From positions 1-60,571 of the forward strand of contig NZ_CALXRM010000012.1 of the NCBI RefSeq assembly GCF_944390845.1: 60,571 nucleotides of DNA, written 5' to 3'. Source of the DNA: an uncultured Brachyspira sp. (GTDB lineage Bacteria > Spirochaetota > Brachyspiria > Brachyspirales > Brachyspiraceae). Position 1 is the first letter of the stretch. Every line of letters begins with the position of its first letter. Made by a program: the position numbers and the translations under genes. The notes below the pieces were generated by a model, which was given only the letters and a program-made list of their open reading frames with translations, was not told where the DNA came from and made no database searches. Positions 34,775 through 43,366 of the stretch are shown here, piece after piece.

Positions 34775-34817
34775 TTGACAGTAATTTTTATTAACATAAT
34801 TTTACTAATATGGAGGA
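34775..34817 (+). promoter_or_regulatory. lysC promoter -35 and ribosome site
   Basis: A perfect TTGACA (34775-34780) lies about 50 bp before the start. A convincing -10 box at the usual spacing is not clear (CATAAT at 34795-34800 is 14 bp away). TGGAGGA (34811-34817), eight bases before the ATG at 34826, sets the start of aspartate kinase. Confidence 0.4.
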
Positions 34818-34825
34818 TAAGTAAA

Positions 34826-36187
34826 ATGAAAGTAGCAAAATTTGGTGGCTCTTCGGTTGCAAATGCAAGTCAAATAAAAAAGGTGGTAGATATAGTTCTA
34901 GCTGATAAAGATAGAAGAATAGTTGTAGTATCTGCTCCAGGAAAGAGACTTAAAGAAGACACCAAGGTAACCGATTTGCTTATTACTCTAGCTGAAACTA
35001 TTATTTCTGGTAAAGATGGAAAATTAGAGTTAAAAATTATTATAGAAAGATTTAAAAATATTATAGATGAACTTTCACTCTCACATGATTTATTAAAAGA
35101 GATACAATCAGATATACAAGAGAGAATATCTAGTGATAAATCACTTCCTACAAAATTTATAGATGGTGTTAAAGCATTAGGGGAAGATTTGAGTGCTAAA
35201 GTTATAGCAGCTTATATTAATTCTCTTGGAGTAGAAGCTAAATATGTTAATCCTAAAGATGCAGGACTTTTACTTTCTGAAGAATTTGGAAACGCTACTG
35301 TATTGGAAAAATCTTATGATAATTTAGCTAAATTAAAAGATGAAGAAGCTATAGTAATATTTCCAGGATTTTTTGGATATACTGAAAAAGGCGATGTAGT
35401 AACTTTCCCTAGAGGAGGAAGTGATATTACTGGTGCTATACTTGCAAAAGCAGTTCAGGCAGAAGTTTATGAAAACTTTACTGATGTTGACGGAGTATTT
35501 GCAGCAGCACCTAATATAGTAGATAATCCAAAACTTATAGATGAGTTTACATACAGAGAAATGAGAGAATTAAGTTACGGCGGTTTCAATGTTCTTCATG
35601 CTGAAGCTTTACAGCCGGTATATGAAGCAAATATTCCAGTTCATATACTTAATACTAATAATCCTTCTGCAAAAGGTACTAGAATTGTAGCTTCAAGAAA
35701 TAAAAACATTAATCCTGTTGTAGGTGTATCTGGAGAGGGTGATTTCTCTTGTCTTTATGTAAGTAAATATTTGATGAACAGAGAGGTTGGTTTCGGAAGA
35801 AAATTATTAGAGATAATAGAAGATGAAAATATTCCTTATCAGCACGCTCCTTCAGGAATAGACAATATATCTGTAATTGTTAGAAACTCTGCTATCACAG
35901 AAGAAAAAGAGAAACGTATTTATGAAAGAGTACGTGATGAGCTTCATGTTGATAATATATATTTTGAACATGGTCTTGCTTTAATTATGCTTGTTGGTGA
36001 AGGTATGCAGCAGTGTATAGGGGTTTCAGCAAGAGCTATGCATGCTATGGAAAAATGTAATATCAATATTGAAATGCTTAACCAAGGTATAAGCGAAGTA
36101 AGTATTATGATAGGCGTAAAAGATGATGATTTAAATAGAGCTATAAAAAGTATATATAAATCATTCTTTGAAGAGCAGTTATTATAA
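34826..36187 (+). CDS. lysC: Aspartate kinase, 453 aa
   Basis: It phosphorylates aspartate at the head of the lysine/threonine/methionine/diaminopimelate pathways. The N-terminal kinase motif KFGGSSVANASQI (4-16), VVVSAPGK, FPGFFGYTEKGDVVTFPRGGSDITGAILA and the FTDVDGVFAAAPNIV segment are present. Two C-terminal ACT domains (about 300-450; GVSGEGDFSCLYVSK and LVGEGMQQCIGVSARAMHAMEKCNINIEMLNQG) give feedback control, probably by lysine or threonine. Length is typical of class-I kinases without a dehydrogenase fusion. It stands alone between the promoter region and its own terminator; no asd or dap genes are adjacent. Confidence 0.95.
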   Translation: MKVAKFGGSSVANASQIKKVVDIVLADKDRRIVVVSAPGKRLKEDTKVTDLLITLAETIISGKDGKLELKIIIERFKNIIDELSLSHDLLKEIQSDIQERISSDKSLPTKFIDGVKALGEDLSAKVIAAYINSLGVEAKYVNPKDAGLLLSEEFGNATVLEKSYDNLAKLKDEEAIVIFPGFFGYTEKGDVVTFPRGGSDITGAILAKAVQAEVYENFTDVDGVFAAAPNIVDNPKLIDEFTYREMRELSYGGFNVLHAEALQPVYEANIPVHILNTNNPSAKGTRIVASRNKNINPVVGVSGEGDFSCLYVSKYLMNREVGFGRKLLEIIEDENIPYQHAPSGIDNISVIVRNSAITEEKEKRIYERVRDELHVDNIYFEHGLALIMLVGEGMQQCIGVSARAMHAMEKCNINIEMLNQGISEVSIMIGVKDDDLNRAIKSIYKSFFEEQLL

Positions 36188-36224
36188 AACAACAATTATT
36201 ATAATAATATATAAATTATTTACT

Positions 36225-36258
36225 AAAGAAGTGTCAGTTTATACTGGCACTTCTTTTT
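36225..36258 (+). terminator. Rho-independent terminator of lysC
   Basis: AAAGAAGTGTCAGT (36225-36238) pairs with ACTGGCACTTCTTT (36243-36256), one G-T pair, 4-nt loop, then T run. Confidence 0.92.
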
Positions 36259-36390
36259 ATTATTAATATTTATGTAATTTTTATACAAAGTGAATTATTT
36301 TTGTAAATTATTCAATTGATTATTTTTTTAAATATAGTATTATTGTGAAAAATTAATCTTTTTGTAAAGCATATATAGGAGGTAAAAACA

Positions 36391-36798
36391 ATGCAAAAAG
36401 GTACTGTTAGAAGTATACCAATGTTGGTAATATTGAGCATTGTAACATGCGGTATTTATTATTTTTATTGGATTTACAAAACTACTGATGAAATCAAAAA
36501 ATTTATGGAATCTGAAGAGATAAATCCAACATTAGAATTGATATTATCTATAGTAACTTGCGGTATATATACTTATTATTGGTATTATAAATATGGCAAA
36601 ATAGTTTATTTAGAAATGACTAAAAAAGCAGGATTAGACAGTACAGAAGATAGTACTATATTATTGGTAATTTTAAACTTATTTATGTATGTAATATCTG
36701 CAGCTATACTTCAAGATAAATTGAATACTATATGGAATAGCATACCAGATGATACTTCATCAAATAATTATTTACCTGGTGAAACTTCAGATCAATAA
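36391..36798 (+). CDS. DUF4234-type small membrane protein, 135 aa
   Basis: Three hydrophobic segments (about 10-28, 47-66 and 88-107) and the repeated motif LSIVTCGIYYFYWIY / LSIVTCGIYTYYWYY identify the DUF4234 family of uncharacterised inner-membrane proteins. The two motif copies show an internal duplication. A charged loop lies between them, and the C-terminus is polar. AGGAGGT precedes the ATG. It is monocistronic, with terminators before and after. Function unknown. Confidence 0.88.
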   Translation: MQKGTVRSIPMLVILSIVTCGIYYFYWIYKTTDEIKKFMESEEINPTLELILSIVTCGIYTYYWYYKYGKIVYLEMTKKAGLDSTEDSTILLVILNLFMYVISAAILQDKLNTIWNSIPDDTSSNNYLPGETSDQ

Positions 36799-36819
36799 TT
36801 TTTAATTTATTGATTTTGC

Positions 36820-36864
36820 AATAAAGGGACTTAGTCTTTAATTAGGCTGGTCCTTTTATTTTTG
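36820..36864 (+). terminator. Rho-independent terminator
   Basis: AATAAAGGGAC (36820-36830) pairs with GTCCTTTTATT (36850-36860), one G-T pair, with a long loop, followed by TTTG. It follows the DUF4234 gene. Confidence 0.75.
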
Positions 36865-36961
36865 CATAAATAAATCATTTTAATTTTTCTTTTTTATACA
36901 TTTTTCCGATACTAATAGAAAATATTTAGTTTTATAAATTTTATAAAAGGAGGGTGAGTTT

Positions 36962-38134
36962 ATGAGAAAATTTTTAGTATTGCTTATAATACTTAGCAAT
37001 GTTCTAGTTTTAAATGCTTATGATAGTTTAAATGAAGTATTGCAAACTCCTGTAAGTTATAATATTTATAAAGGGAAGAATGCAGAAAAGACATTCAATG
37101 CTGTAAGATACATAAATAATAATTATTCCAAAGAAAATTTCAAAGCTAGAAATATATATTCCACATCAAAGATAGACATATATTTAGAAAATGGATTAGA
37201 AGTTAATGATAGAAATTTGCAGGAGATAATATTAGAGACTTCAAAAATATATGAGATGGAAGAATATCTATACGGTAAAATAGGAAATGGAAGATTAACT
37301 CTTTTAATAATGGATATAAACGGCGGCTATACTGGAGACAAGCCATATATGCAAGGCTATTCCATATTAGACGGACTTGATGAAATAAAAAATGATACCC
37401 CAAATATAATATTTTTAGATTATATAAATGGCTGGGAAAATATAGATTCTGTAATAAACACAATAGCACATGAGCTTCATCATGTTATACATTATAACAG
37501 TTTGGAAAATAAGAGTACTGATTCATTTGATATATGGGTAGATGAGGCATTATCAGAGGCAGCAGTAATTGCCTACAGAGGAAAAGTTCCAAAGAACAGA
37601 CTTGATTATTATAATACAGATTCAATGTATTTAATAACAAAAGGCGATTATTTTGTAAATTGGAATCAAGGTTATACAGTTCATAAATATGCTACAGTCT
37701 CTTTATTTATGTATTGGCTTGGACTTCATTCTAAAAATGGTTTTGAAATATATAAAGATATAGCGAATGCTCCTGCAGAATATAAAGGCACTTATAAAGC
37801 TATACTTTATGCGGCAAATAAAAATATTAGAGAGTTTCAAGATTGGAGTGAGCTTTATGCTACTTGGTTGGAAGCCAATTATAAAAATGATTTAAATGGT
37901 ATTTATGGATATAATGGAAAAATAACCACAAAGCCAAAGATTATCACTACTCAATATAATTGTCCTATGGCTCCGGGTTCTGCTATTTATGTACAGGGCG
38001 ATTTTATGTCAGATGATAAACTTTTAAGATATGTAGATTTAGGCGATAATATATATGTGGTTTATAATCCAGATGTTAATACAAAGGGGAAGGATAGATA
38101 CTTAATAGTTAATTCTTCGTTTTATGGTTATTGA
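36962..38134 (+). CDS. Secreted M30-type zinc metallopeptidase, 390 aa
   Basis: A cleavable signal peptide (about 1-19, VLVLNA) is followed by a gluzincin-like domain. The zinc motif is HELHH (His170, Glu171, His174) in NTIAHELHHVIHYN, and the third ligand is probably Glu in WVDEALSEAA about 25 residues on. The pattern and size match peptidase family M30 (hyicolysin-like), which occurs in spirochaetes. It is likely exported and may act on host or medium proteins; the substrate is unknown. The C-terminal region (about 310-390) is beta-rich. AAAGGAGGGTG precedes the ATG. It ends at a long perfect hairpin shared with the convergent ybaK gene. Confidence 0.83.
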   Translation: MRKFLVLLIILSNVLVLNAYDSLNEVLQTPVSYNIYKGKNAEKTFNAVRYINNNYSKENFKARNIYSTSKIDIYLENGLEVNDRNLQEIILETSKIYEMEEYLYGKIGNGRLTLLIMDINGGYTGDKPYMQGYSILDGLDEIKNDTPNIIFLDYINGWENIDSVINTIAHELHHVIHYNSLENKSTDSFDIWVDEALSEAAVIAYRGKVPKNRLDYYNTDSMYLITKGDYFVNWNQGYTVHKYATVSLFMYWLGLHSKNGFEIYKDIANAPAEYKGTYKAILYAANKNIREFQDWSELYATWLEANYKNDLNGIYGYNGKITTKPKIITTQYNCPMAPGSAIYVQGDFMSDDKLLRYVDLGDNIYVVYNPDVNTKGKDRYLIVNSSFYGY

Positions 38135-38192
38135 TGAAATTATTAGTACTTTTTAGCTATTTTTATAACTCCTAAAAAATGAGTATATGGGA

Positions 38193-38235
38193 AAAAGCTA
38201 ATGCATATCTACAGCTTAGGTATGCATTAGCTTTT
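38193..38235. terminator. Bidirectional terminator, perfect 15-bp stem
   Basis: AAAAGCTAATGCATA (38193-38207) and TATGCATTAGCTTTT (38221-38235) are exact reverse complements around a 13-nt loop. It lies between the convergent M30 and YbaK genes, with T-rich sequence on each exit. Confidence 0.88.
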
Positions 38236-38250
38236 ACTTATTTTTTTAAA

Positions 38251-38712
38251 TTAATCTTCTGTGAGATCAACTTCTACATTAGAAATTTTCTTTAATATTT
38301 CATCATAGCTCATTTTAGCCAAAGAACTATCGCTTCCGCAGGCTATATAAAGGTCATCAAAACGCTTCATACTTTTATCAACTAAAATATCTATATTTTC
38401 AACACCAAAAGGACAAACTCCTCCAAATGTGAAGCCTGTCAAATTGAAAGTATCCTCTGCATTGGCAAAACTGGTTTTACATTCAAAATAAGCACGCATT
38501 TTTTTGGAAGATATTTTTTTATCTCCTGAAGCTATAATCATAGCAAAGTTCTTTTTTGAAGGCTTTACTAATATTGATTTTGCTACCTGACCTCTTTCTA
38601 TATTTAGAGTTTTGGCAGCATCATCAACAGTTTTTGTAGCTCCAGCCTCTTCAAATTCCTTGTATTCTATATTTAATTTTTTTAAAGCATTGAGTACTTT
38701 TTCGTTCATCAT
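38251..38712 (-). CDS. ybaK: YbaK/EbsC-family aminoacyl-tRNA deacylase, 153 aa
   Basis: The YbaK fold hydrolyses misacylated tRNA such as Cys-tRNA(Pro). The family signatures are present: the catalytic Lys in QVAKSILVK, IIASGDKKIS, and GFTFGGVCPFG. Length (about 150) matches free-standing editing proteins. Two adjacent ATGs make 38712 or 38709 equally possible; no ribosome site is visible, which suits coupling to the BFD ferredoxin gene 19 bp upstream. Editing specificity (Cys or Ala) cannot be decided from sequence. Confidence 0.9.
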   Translation of the reverse strand: MMNEKVLNALKKLNIEYKEFEEAGATKTVDDAAKTLNIERGQVAKSILVKPSKKNFAMIIASGDKKISSKKMRAYFECKTSFANAEDTFNLTGFTFGGVCPFGVENIDILVDKSMKRFDDLYIACGSDSSLAKMSYDEILKKISNVEVDLTED

Positions 38713-38731
38713 AATAATAGCCTATATATTT

Positions 38732-38971
38732 TTAATTTGCTGGTTCATAATTATTTTTTTTAGCATATTCAAGCAGGCTTGCTATACGGTCTTTACAGCC
38801 GCCGCATCCAGTAGAAGCCTGTGTTTTCTCTACAACTTCCTCAAGAGTTGTTAATTTACCATCGCATATAGCTTTATAAGCCTGTTTGTAAGATACATTC
38901 TTACAGTAACATAATGTTTTATCATAATTGATTGAAGTTTGATTTTTTAAATATTCTACATCATATTCCAT
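38732..38971 (-). CDS. BFD-like [2Fe-2S] protein, 79 aa
   Basis: A small iron-sulfur protein with the four-cysteine pattern of bacterioferritin-associated ferredoxins: CYC (Cys21, Cys23) and GCGGC (Cys56, Cys59), in TLCYCKNVSYKQAYKAICDGKLTTLEEVVEKT..STGCGGC. BFD donates electrons to release iron from bacterioferritin; similar domains serve in other electron-transfer complexes. A 20-residue N-terminal extension precedes the domain. A weak GGGGG site lies 11 bases before the ATG. It is probably co-transcribed with ybaK. No bacterioferritin gene is adjacent. Confidence 0.86.
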   Translation of the reverse strand: MEYDVEYLKNQTSINYDKTLCYCKNVSYKQAYKAICDGKLTTLEEVVEKTQASTGCGGCKDRIASLLEYAKKNNYEPAN

Positions 38972-39045
38972 AGTTAATTATCCCCCGTTTATATTTTATA
39001 TATTATATTATAAATACATAAATTACAAATATGTAAAATAGTTTT

Positions 39046-40014
39046 TTAATAATATGCCCTCATTATTATATCTTGAGGATAATCACCAAATTTTGAACCG
39101 AATATATTAACTCCTCCGACATGCTTAGCATTTTCATTTACTTCTATTATAAATGATATGTAGTCTTCATTGTTTATATTTAAATCATCTATTGTTATAT
39201 TTTCATCAAATAAATCTCCATTGATAAAGCAGCCGCTTTTATTTACAGAGAAAGTTGTTAATATCCCATATTGTGTAGAATATGAACTCCAATTTGAAGG
39301 GGTTAATAGTCCTCTTCTTTCTCCATAGTCTCCATGGGAATGATAAATGCCTATTAATTTTTTATTAACTATTACTGATATATCTGAAGGCCATTCTTCC
39401 ATATAGCCTGGAGCTTCTGAGCATAATTCTAATGTAAACGAAATAGTTTTTATTTCAATATCAGCTAAATCTTTATTCGGGAATCTATACTCAATAAATC
39501 CTTTATGAAACCATATAAGCTGTGCATTAATTTTTTTTGGATCATAGAAACCTTTAGGAGAATCATAAGCACCTATTATTCCTTCTTCATCAGCCATACC
39601 GCAAGTAGGATATACTTTAAAATCATAAAATAAACCTATAGGCATACTCATTGATATATTTTGTTCTTTCTCTTTTATATATTCTGATGATAATTCCATT
39701 TCAATTTTTTCAATATTGTGACTGCATAATCTCATGGAACCTCTCATTCCCGGTTTTACTTCTGTTAATATTAAATCAGCATCTTCTAAGGCTTTTATAT
39801 GGAATGCGGCAGAAGATACCGCTATTGATAATTTGTTTGCAATTTCGACTACGGACATAGACTTAGTTCTTAATAATTTTATAATATCTAACCTTTCTTT
39901 AACAGATAATGCTTTACATATTTTTATTATTGTATCATATTGTTCCTCATTGGCTATATCAAATATTCTATTTCTGTCTCCTATTATTTTTTCTTTATTG
40001 TCATCATTGGTCAT
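39046..40014 (-). CDS. ArsR-type helix-turn-helix regulator with large effector domain, 322 aa
   Basis: A winged-helix DNA-binding domain lies at about 25-105 (CKALSVKERLDIIKLLRTKSMSVVEIANKLSIAVSSAAFHIKALEDADLI). A C-terminal domain of about 215 residues (115-322) has alternating strands and aromatic residues and probably binds a sugar-type ligand; no metal-binding cysteine pattern is seen. It is divergent from a GH2 glycosidase and a sugar ABC importer, and the gap carries three similar palindromes (40032-40044, 40073-40085, 40157-40169), so it very likely controls that module and itself. AAAGGAG precedes the ATG. Confidence 0.85.
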   Translation of the reverse strand: MTNDDNKEKIIGDRNRIFDIANEEQYDTIIKICKALSVKERLDIIKLLRTKSMSVVEIANKLSIAVSSAAFHIKALEDADLILTEVKPGMRGSMRLCSHNIEKIEMELSSEYIKEKEQNISMSMPIGLFYDFKVYPTCGMADEEGIIGAYDSPKGFYDPKKINAQLIWFHKGFIEYRFPNKDLADIEIKTISFTLELCSEAPGYMEEWPSDISVIVNKKLIGIYHSHGDYGERRGLLTPSNWSSYSTQYGILTTFSVNKSGCFINGDLFDENITIDDLNINNEDYISFIIEVNENAKHVGGVNIFGSKFGDYPQDIIMRAYY

Positions 40015-40031
40015 TAATAAACTCCTTTAAT

Positions 40032-40169
40032 TATTACAGTAGTATTGTAACAAATATGCTGTATATTGCTAGTATAACTGTAATAATTAAAAAAATCAAC
40101 AAAAAAAGGCCAAAATATTGACTTTAAAGCCAAAATTTCTATAATATTTATTATCGTATTACTGTAATA
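40032..40169. promoter_or_regulatory. Three operator-like palindromes between regulator and GH2 gene
   Basis: The 13-bp consensus TATTACWGTAATA occurs three times: TATTACAGTAGTA (40032-40044), TATAACTGTAATA (40073-40085) and TATTACTGTAATA (40157-40169, perfect). In addition TTTAATTATTACAGT (40026-40040) is exactly inverted at 40077-40091. The first site lies just upstream of the regulator start, and the last just before the GH2 start. Cooperative binding of an ArsR-type dimer is likely. Confidence 0.72.
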
Positions 40170-40192
40170 AATTGATAAAGGACTATGAAATT

Positions 40193-41998
40193 ATGAATGC
40201 AGGTATTAGAGAAAATCACCCAAATCCGCAATTTATGAGAAGAAATTATGAACTTTTAGACGGAGAGTGGGATTTCTGTTTCGACAATGAAAATGTTGGT
40301 TTAAAAGAATCTTATTACAACAATTCTAAATGGGGTAATAATCTTACTATTAATGTTCCTTACTGTTATCAGAGTAAAAATTCATCAATAGGTATAAGTG
40401 ATTCTTGTCAGGTTGTTTGGTACAAAAAAGTATGGAATTTGCCTTCAAATTGGAACAATAATTTAAATAAAAATAGAATATTGTTTCATATAGAAGCATC
40501 AGATTATAAGACAACAGTATTTGTTAATGGTTCGGCTGTAGGTACTCATGAAGGAGGACATACACCTTTTGCTTTTGATATTACTGATTTTGTAAAAGAA
40601 AAAAATAATTTGATTGCAATTAGGGTAGAAGATGAATCAACTCAAAGATTTATTTTAGGAAAGCAAAGCTACACAAATAAAAATTTCGGCTGCTGGTATA
40701 CTAGAACTACTGGTATATGGCAAAGTGTATGGGCAGAACTTGTTCCGGAAACATATATATCTAAATTTAGATTTGTTCCTCACACTTCTACTGGAGAATT
40801 AGAAGTTATAGCTGAGGTAAGAGGAAGATTTGCTAATGAATCTTTACTTTCTATAAATATAACAAGTGAAGATATATTTATGGATAAGTCTGTTCCTTTG
40901 AATAGATCTTTAACTGCAACAGTACATAATAATTTGGCCAAATTTAGAATATCTGTACATGATACTAATTTCCAAATTCCTGTATGGAGTGTTGAATCTC
41001 CTAATTTATGTAATGTTGTATTTAAATTGCAGTCTAATTCGGGAGAAGATGAGGTTTTAAGTTATTTCGGATATAGAAATATAAAAATATTCGGCAATCA
41101 AGTATATATAAATGATAAGCCTTATTATCAAAAATTAATATTGAATCAAGGATATTATCTTAATGGCTTATTAACAGGAAGTGAAGAAGAGTTCCTTCAT
41201 GATTGTAATATGATAAAAAGTATGGGCTTTAATGGTATGAGAATACATCAAAAAATAGAAAGCTCAAGATTATTATATCATGCTGACAGATTAGGTATTT
41301 TGGTATGGGCAGAATTACCAAGTTTCTATTCAAATGATCCATTCAATACTGTAAATATTTTTAATGAATTATCAGAATTAGTATTGAAGCATGCTAATCA
41401 CCCTTCTGTTATTACTTGGACACCATTCAATGAATCTTGGGGAGTTAATAGCATTTTAACAAATGTTAGAGATCAGCAAATAACAATAGCAGGCAGGGAA
41501 TTAATAAGAGCTTTAGATTATGAGCATAGACCTGTAATTTGTAATGACGGCTGGGAACATACTTTAAGTGATATTTTAACTATACATGATTACAATCAAG
41601 ACAGCAAATATTTAGAAGCTATTTATCATAAAAGATTAGAAGATATGAATTTTGATTTACCTCAAACTAATTCTTCAAAAAGATTTTATGCTGAAGGTTT
41701 TGAATACAGCGGAGAGCCTATAATACTTAGTGAATACGGCGGAATAGGATTTATAATAAGCAAGTTCTCAGATTCTGATTGGGGATACGGAAATATTGCT
41801 AAGAGTGAAGCTGAATTCTATCAAAGATTTGAAGATATGCATAAAGTTATATTTGATTTGGATTATCTTTGCGGTGTTTGCTATACTCAGCTTACAGATG
41901 TAGAGCAGGAGATAAATGGTCTATTAGATAGAGATCATAAACCTAAATTTGATGTTGCAAAAATAGCAGATATTTTGAATGCAAAAAGATCTGTTTGA
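40193..41998 (+). CDS. Glycoside hydrolase family 2 (beta-galactosidase/glucuronidase type), 601 aa
   Basis: A three-part GH2 enzyme. The N-terminal sugar-binding domain contains LLDGEWDF and VNGSAVGTHEGGHTPFAFDIT. An immunoglobulin-like middle domain follows, then a (beta/alpha)8 domain with MGFNGMRIHQK and WAELPSF. Catalytic acid/base Glu414 is in FNESWG and the nucleophile Glu514 in ILSEYGG, both intact. It has no signal peptide, so it acts in the cytoplasm on sugars brought in by the importer behind it. The exact glycoside is not readable. The start is chosen at ATG 40193, with AAAGGAC ten bases upstream; an in-frame TTG lies at 40172. It leads the sugar operon. Confidence 0.92.
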   Translation: MNAGIRENHPNPQFMRRNYELLDGEWDFCFDNENVGLKESYYNNSKWGNNLTINVPYCYQSKNSSIGISDSCQVVWYKKVWNLPSNWNNNLNKNRILFHIEASDYKTTVFVNGSAVGTHEGGHTPFAFDITDFVKEKNNLIAIRVEDESTQRFILGKQSYTNKNFGCWYTRTTGIWQSVWAELVPETYISKFRFVPHTSTGELEVIAEVRGRFANESLLSINITSEDIFMDKSVPLNRSLTATVHNNLAKFRISVHDTNFQIPVWSVESPNLCNVVFKLQSNSGEDEVLSYFGYRNIKIFGNQVYINDKPYYQKLILNQGYYLNGLLTGSEEEFLHDCNMIKSMGFNGMRIHQKIESSRLLYHADRLGILVWAELPSFYSNDPFNTVNIFNELSELVLKHANHPSVITWTPFNESWGVNSILTNVRDQQITIAGRELIRALDYEHRPVICNDGWEHTLSDILTIHDYNQDSKYLEAIYHKRLEDMNFDLPQTNSSKRFYAEGFEYSGEPIILSEYGGIGFIISKFSDSDWGYGNIAKSEAEFYQRFEDMHKVIFDLDYLCGVCYTQLTDVEQEINGLLDRDHKPKFDVAKIADILNAKRSV

Positions 41999-42038
41999 AT
42001 AAAATAATAAAAAACAAAAATAAAAAAGGAGTAAAAAA

Positions 42039-43283
42039 ATGAAAAAAATTATTTTGTCATTTGTGTTGGTATTTATGAGTATAATATTCATAAATTGTGG
42101 CGGATCTAAATCTGCATCTAATAAAGATTTAGAGTATTGGACTTTCTTTACAGGCGGTGACGGAGAGTTCATGAGAGAGCTTGTCAATAAATATAATGAT
42201 GAAAACCCAGATAATAAAGTTAATATGATAATAGTAGATTGGGGTACATATTATACTAAATTATCTACTGCATATTTAGGAAATACTTTACCTGATATAG
42301 GAGTTGCACATTTACATATGTTATCATCAATATTAACTTATGGTGATTTAACTCCAATAGATGAAATAGATCCTGCTTTTGATTGGAAACAGTTCCCAGA
42401 TCAAACTGTTGATAATATTACAATAGACGGAAAACATTTAGCAGTACCTTTTGATACACATGGTTGGATAATGTATTATAATCCTGATCTAGTAAAAGGA
42501 ACAAGTTTAGTTGATGCTAATGGTAATTGGGTATGCAATAGCTGGGAAGGCTTAGAAAAAGGTTTAGCAGAAATCAAAGCTTTACACCCAGATGTAATGC
42601 CTATATCTATTAACAATCCAGATACAGCATTCCAATGGACTTGGTATTCTTTATATAAACAAGCTGGCGGAGAGAAATTCTTAAATAAAGACGGATTATT
42701 GGAATTAGATGAAGAACCAGCTAAAAAAAGTTTAGATGCTTTAAAAAGTATTTTTGACAAAGGCTTTGCTTCAAAAGGACATAACTCTACTTTAGATTTT
42801 ATGAAAGAGAGAAAAGCTGCTATAGCTTTTGAAGGAGTATGGACTTTCGGTGCTATGAAAGCTGCTGTAAGTAATATGCAAGCTACAAGAATACCTAATT
42901 TCTTTGGTAAAGATGTAGCTTGGGGTACTGGTCATGCATTTATATTCCCTAAAGGAAATAATGTAGATCCTGAAAGACAAAAGAAAGCTTTGAAATTTGC
43001 TCAATATTTAGTTGATAATGGTGTTTTATGGTCTCAAGCTGGTCATATACCTGCTAAAATAGCTGTTCAAGAATCTGAAGAATATAAAAACAGTCCTAAT
43101 TCTGTATATAAAGATTTAGCTGTTAAATTAGCTCCTTGGCCAAAAAGTCAATATATAGATATAGCTATAGGCGGACAAATAAGTATTGTAGCTAATTATA
43201 TAGATCAATATTTAAATGGCTCTATAACAGATATAAAAGATTTAGTTTCTAAAATAAATGCAGAAATAGAAGCAAAAAAATAA
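42039..43283 (+). CDS. ABC sugar-binding lipoprotein, 414 aa
   Basis: A family-1 extracellular solute-binding protein. The signal peptide has lipobox FINC, giving a lipid-anchored mature protein from Cys20. The type-1 SBP features are LEYWTFFTGGDGEFMRELVNKYNDENPDNKVNM, TLPDIGVAHLH, an early hinge, and LAVPFDTHGWIMYYNPDL. It binds an oligosaccharide or glycoside for the two permeases downstream. AAAAAAGGAG precedes the ATG. The hairpin at 43305-43345 after this gene probably reduces read-through and keeps the binding protein in excess. It lies 40 bp after the GH2 gene. Confidence 0.93.
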   Translation: MKKIILSFVLVFMSIIFINCGGSKSASNKDLEYWTFFTGGDGEFMRELVNKYNDENPDNKVNMIIVDWGTYYTKLSTAYLGNTLPDIGVAHLHMLSSILTYGDLTPIDEIDPAFDWKQFPDQTVDNITIDGKHLAVPFDTHGWIMYYNPDLVKGTSLVDANGNWVCNSWEGLEKGLAEIKALHPDVMPISINNPDTAFQWTWYSLYKQAGGEKFLNKDGLLELDEEPAKKSLDALKSIFDKGFASKGHNSTLDFMKERKAAIAFEGVWTFGAMKAAVSNMQATRIPNFFGKDVAWGTGHAFIFPKGNNVDPERQKKALKFAQYLVDNGVLWSQAGHIPAKIAVQESEEYKNSPNSVYKDLAVKLAPWPKSQYIDIAIGGQISIVANYIDQYLNGSITDIKDLVSKINAEIEAKK

Positions 43284-43304
43284 TAGTGTAAATTATATAT
43301 AAAA

Positions 43305-43345
43305 AAATTAAAGATGCTCTTGAAAAATAGAGTGTCTTTAATTTT
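43305..43345 (+). terminator. Intra-operon hairpin (partial terminator)
   Basis: AAATTAAAGA (43305-43314) pairs with TCTTTAATTT (43335-43344). An inner CTCT/AGAG pair follows a 2-nt mismatch. T-rich sequence follows. Its place between binding-protein and permease genes suits differential expression. Confidence 0.65.
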
Positions 43346-43366
43346 ATTAATAAAAAGAGAATATAT

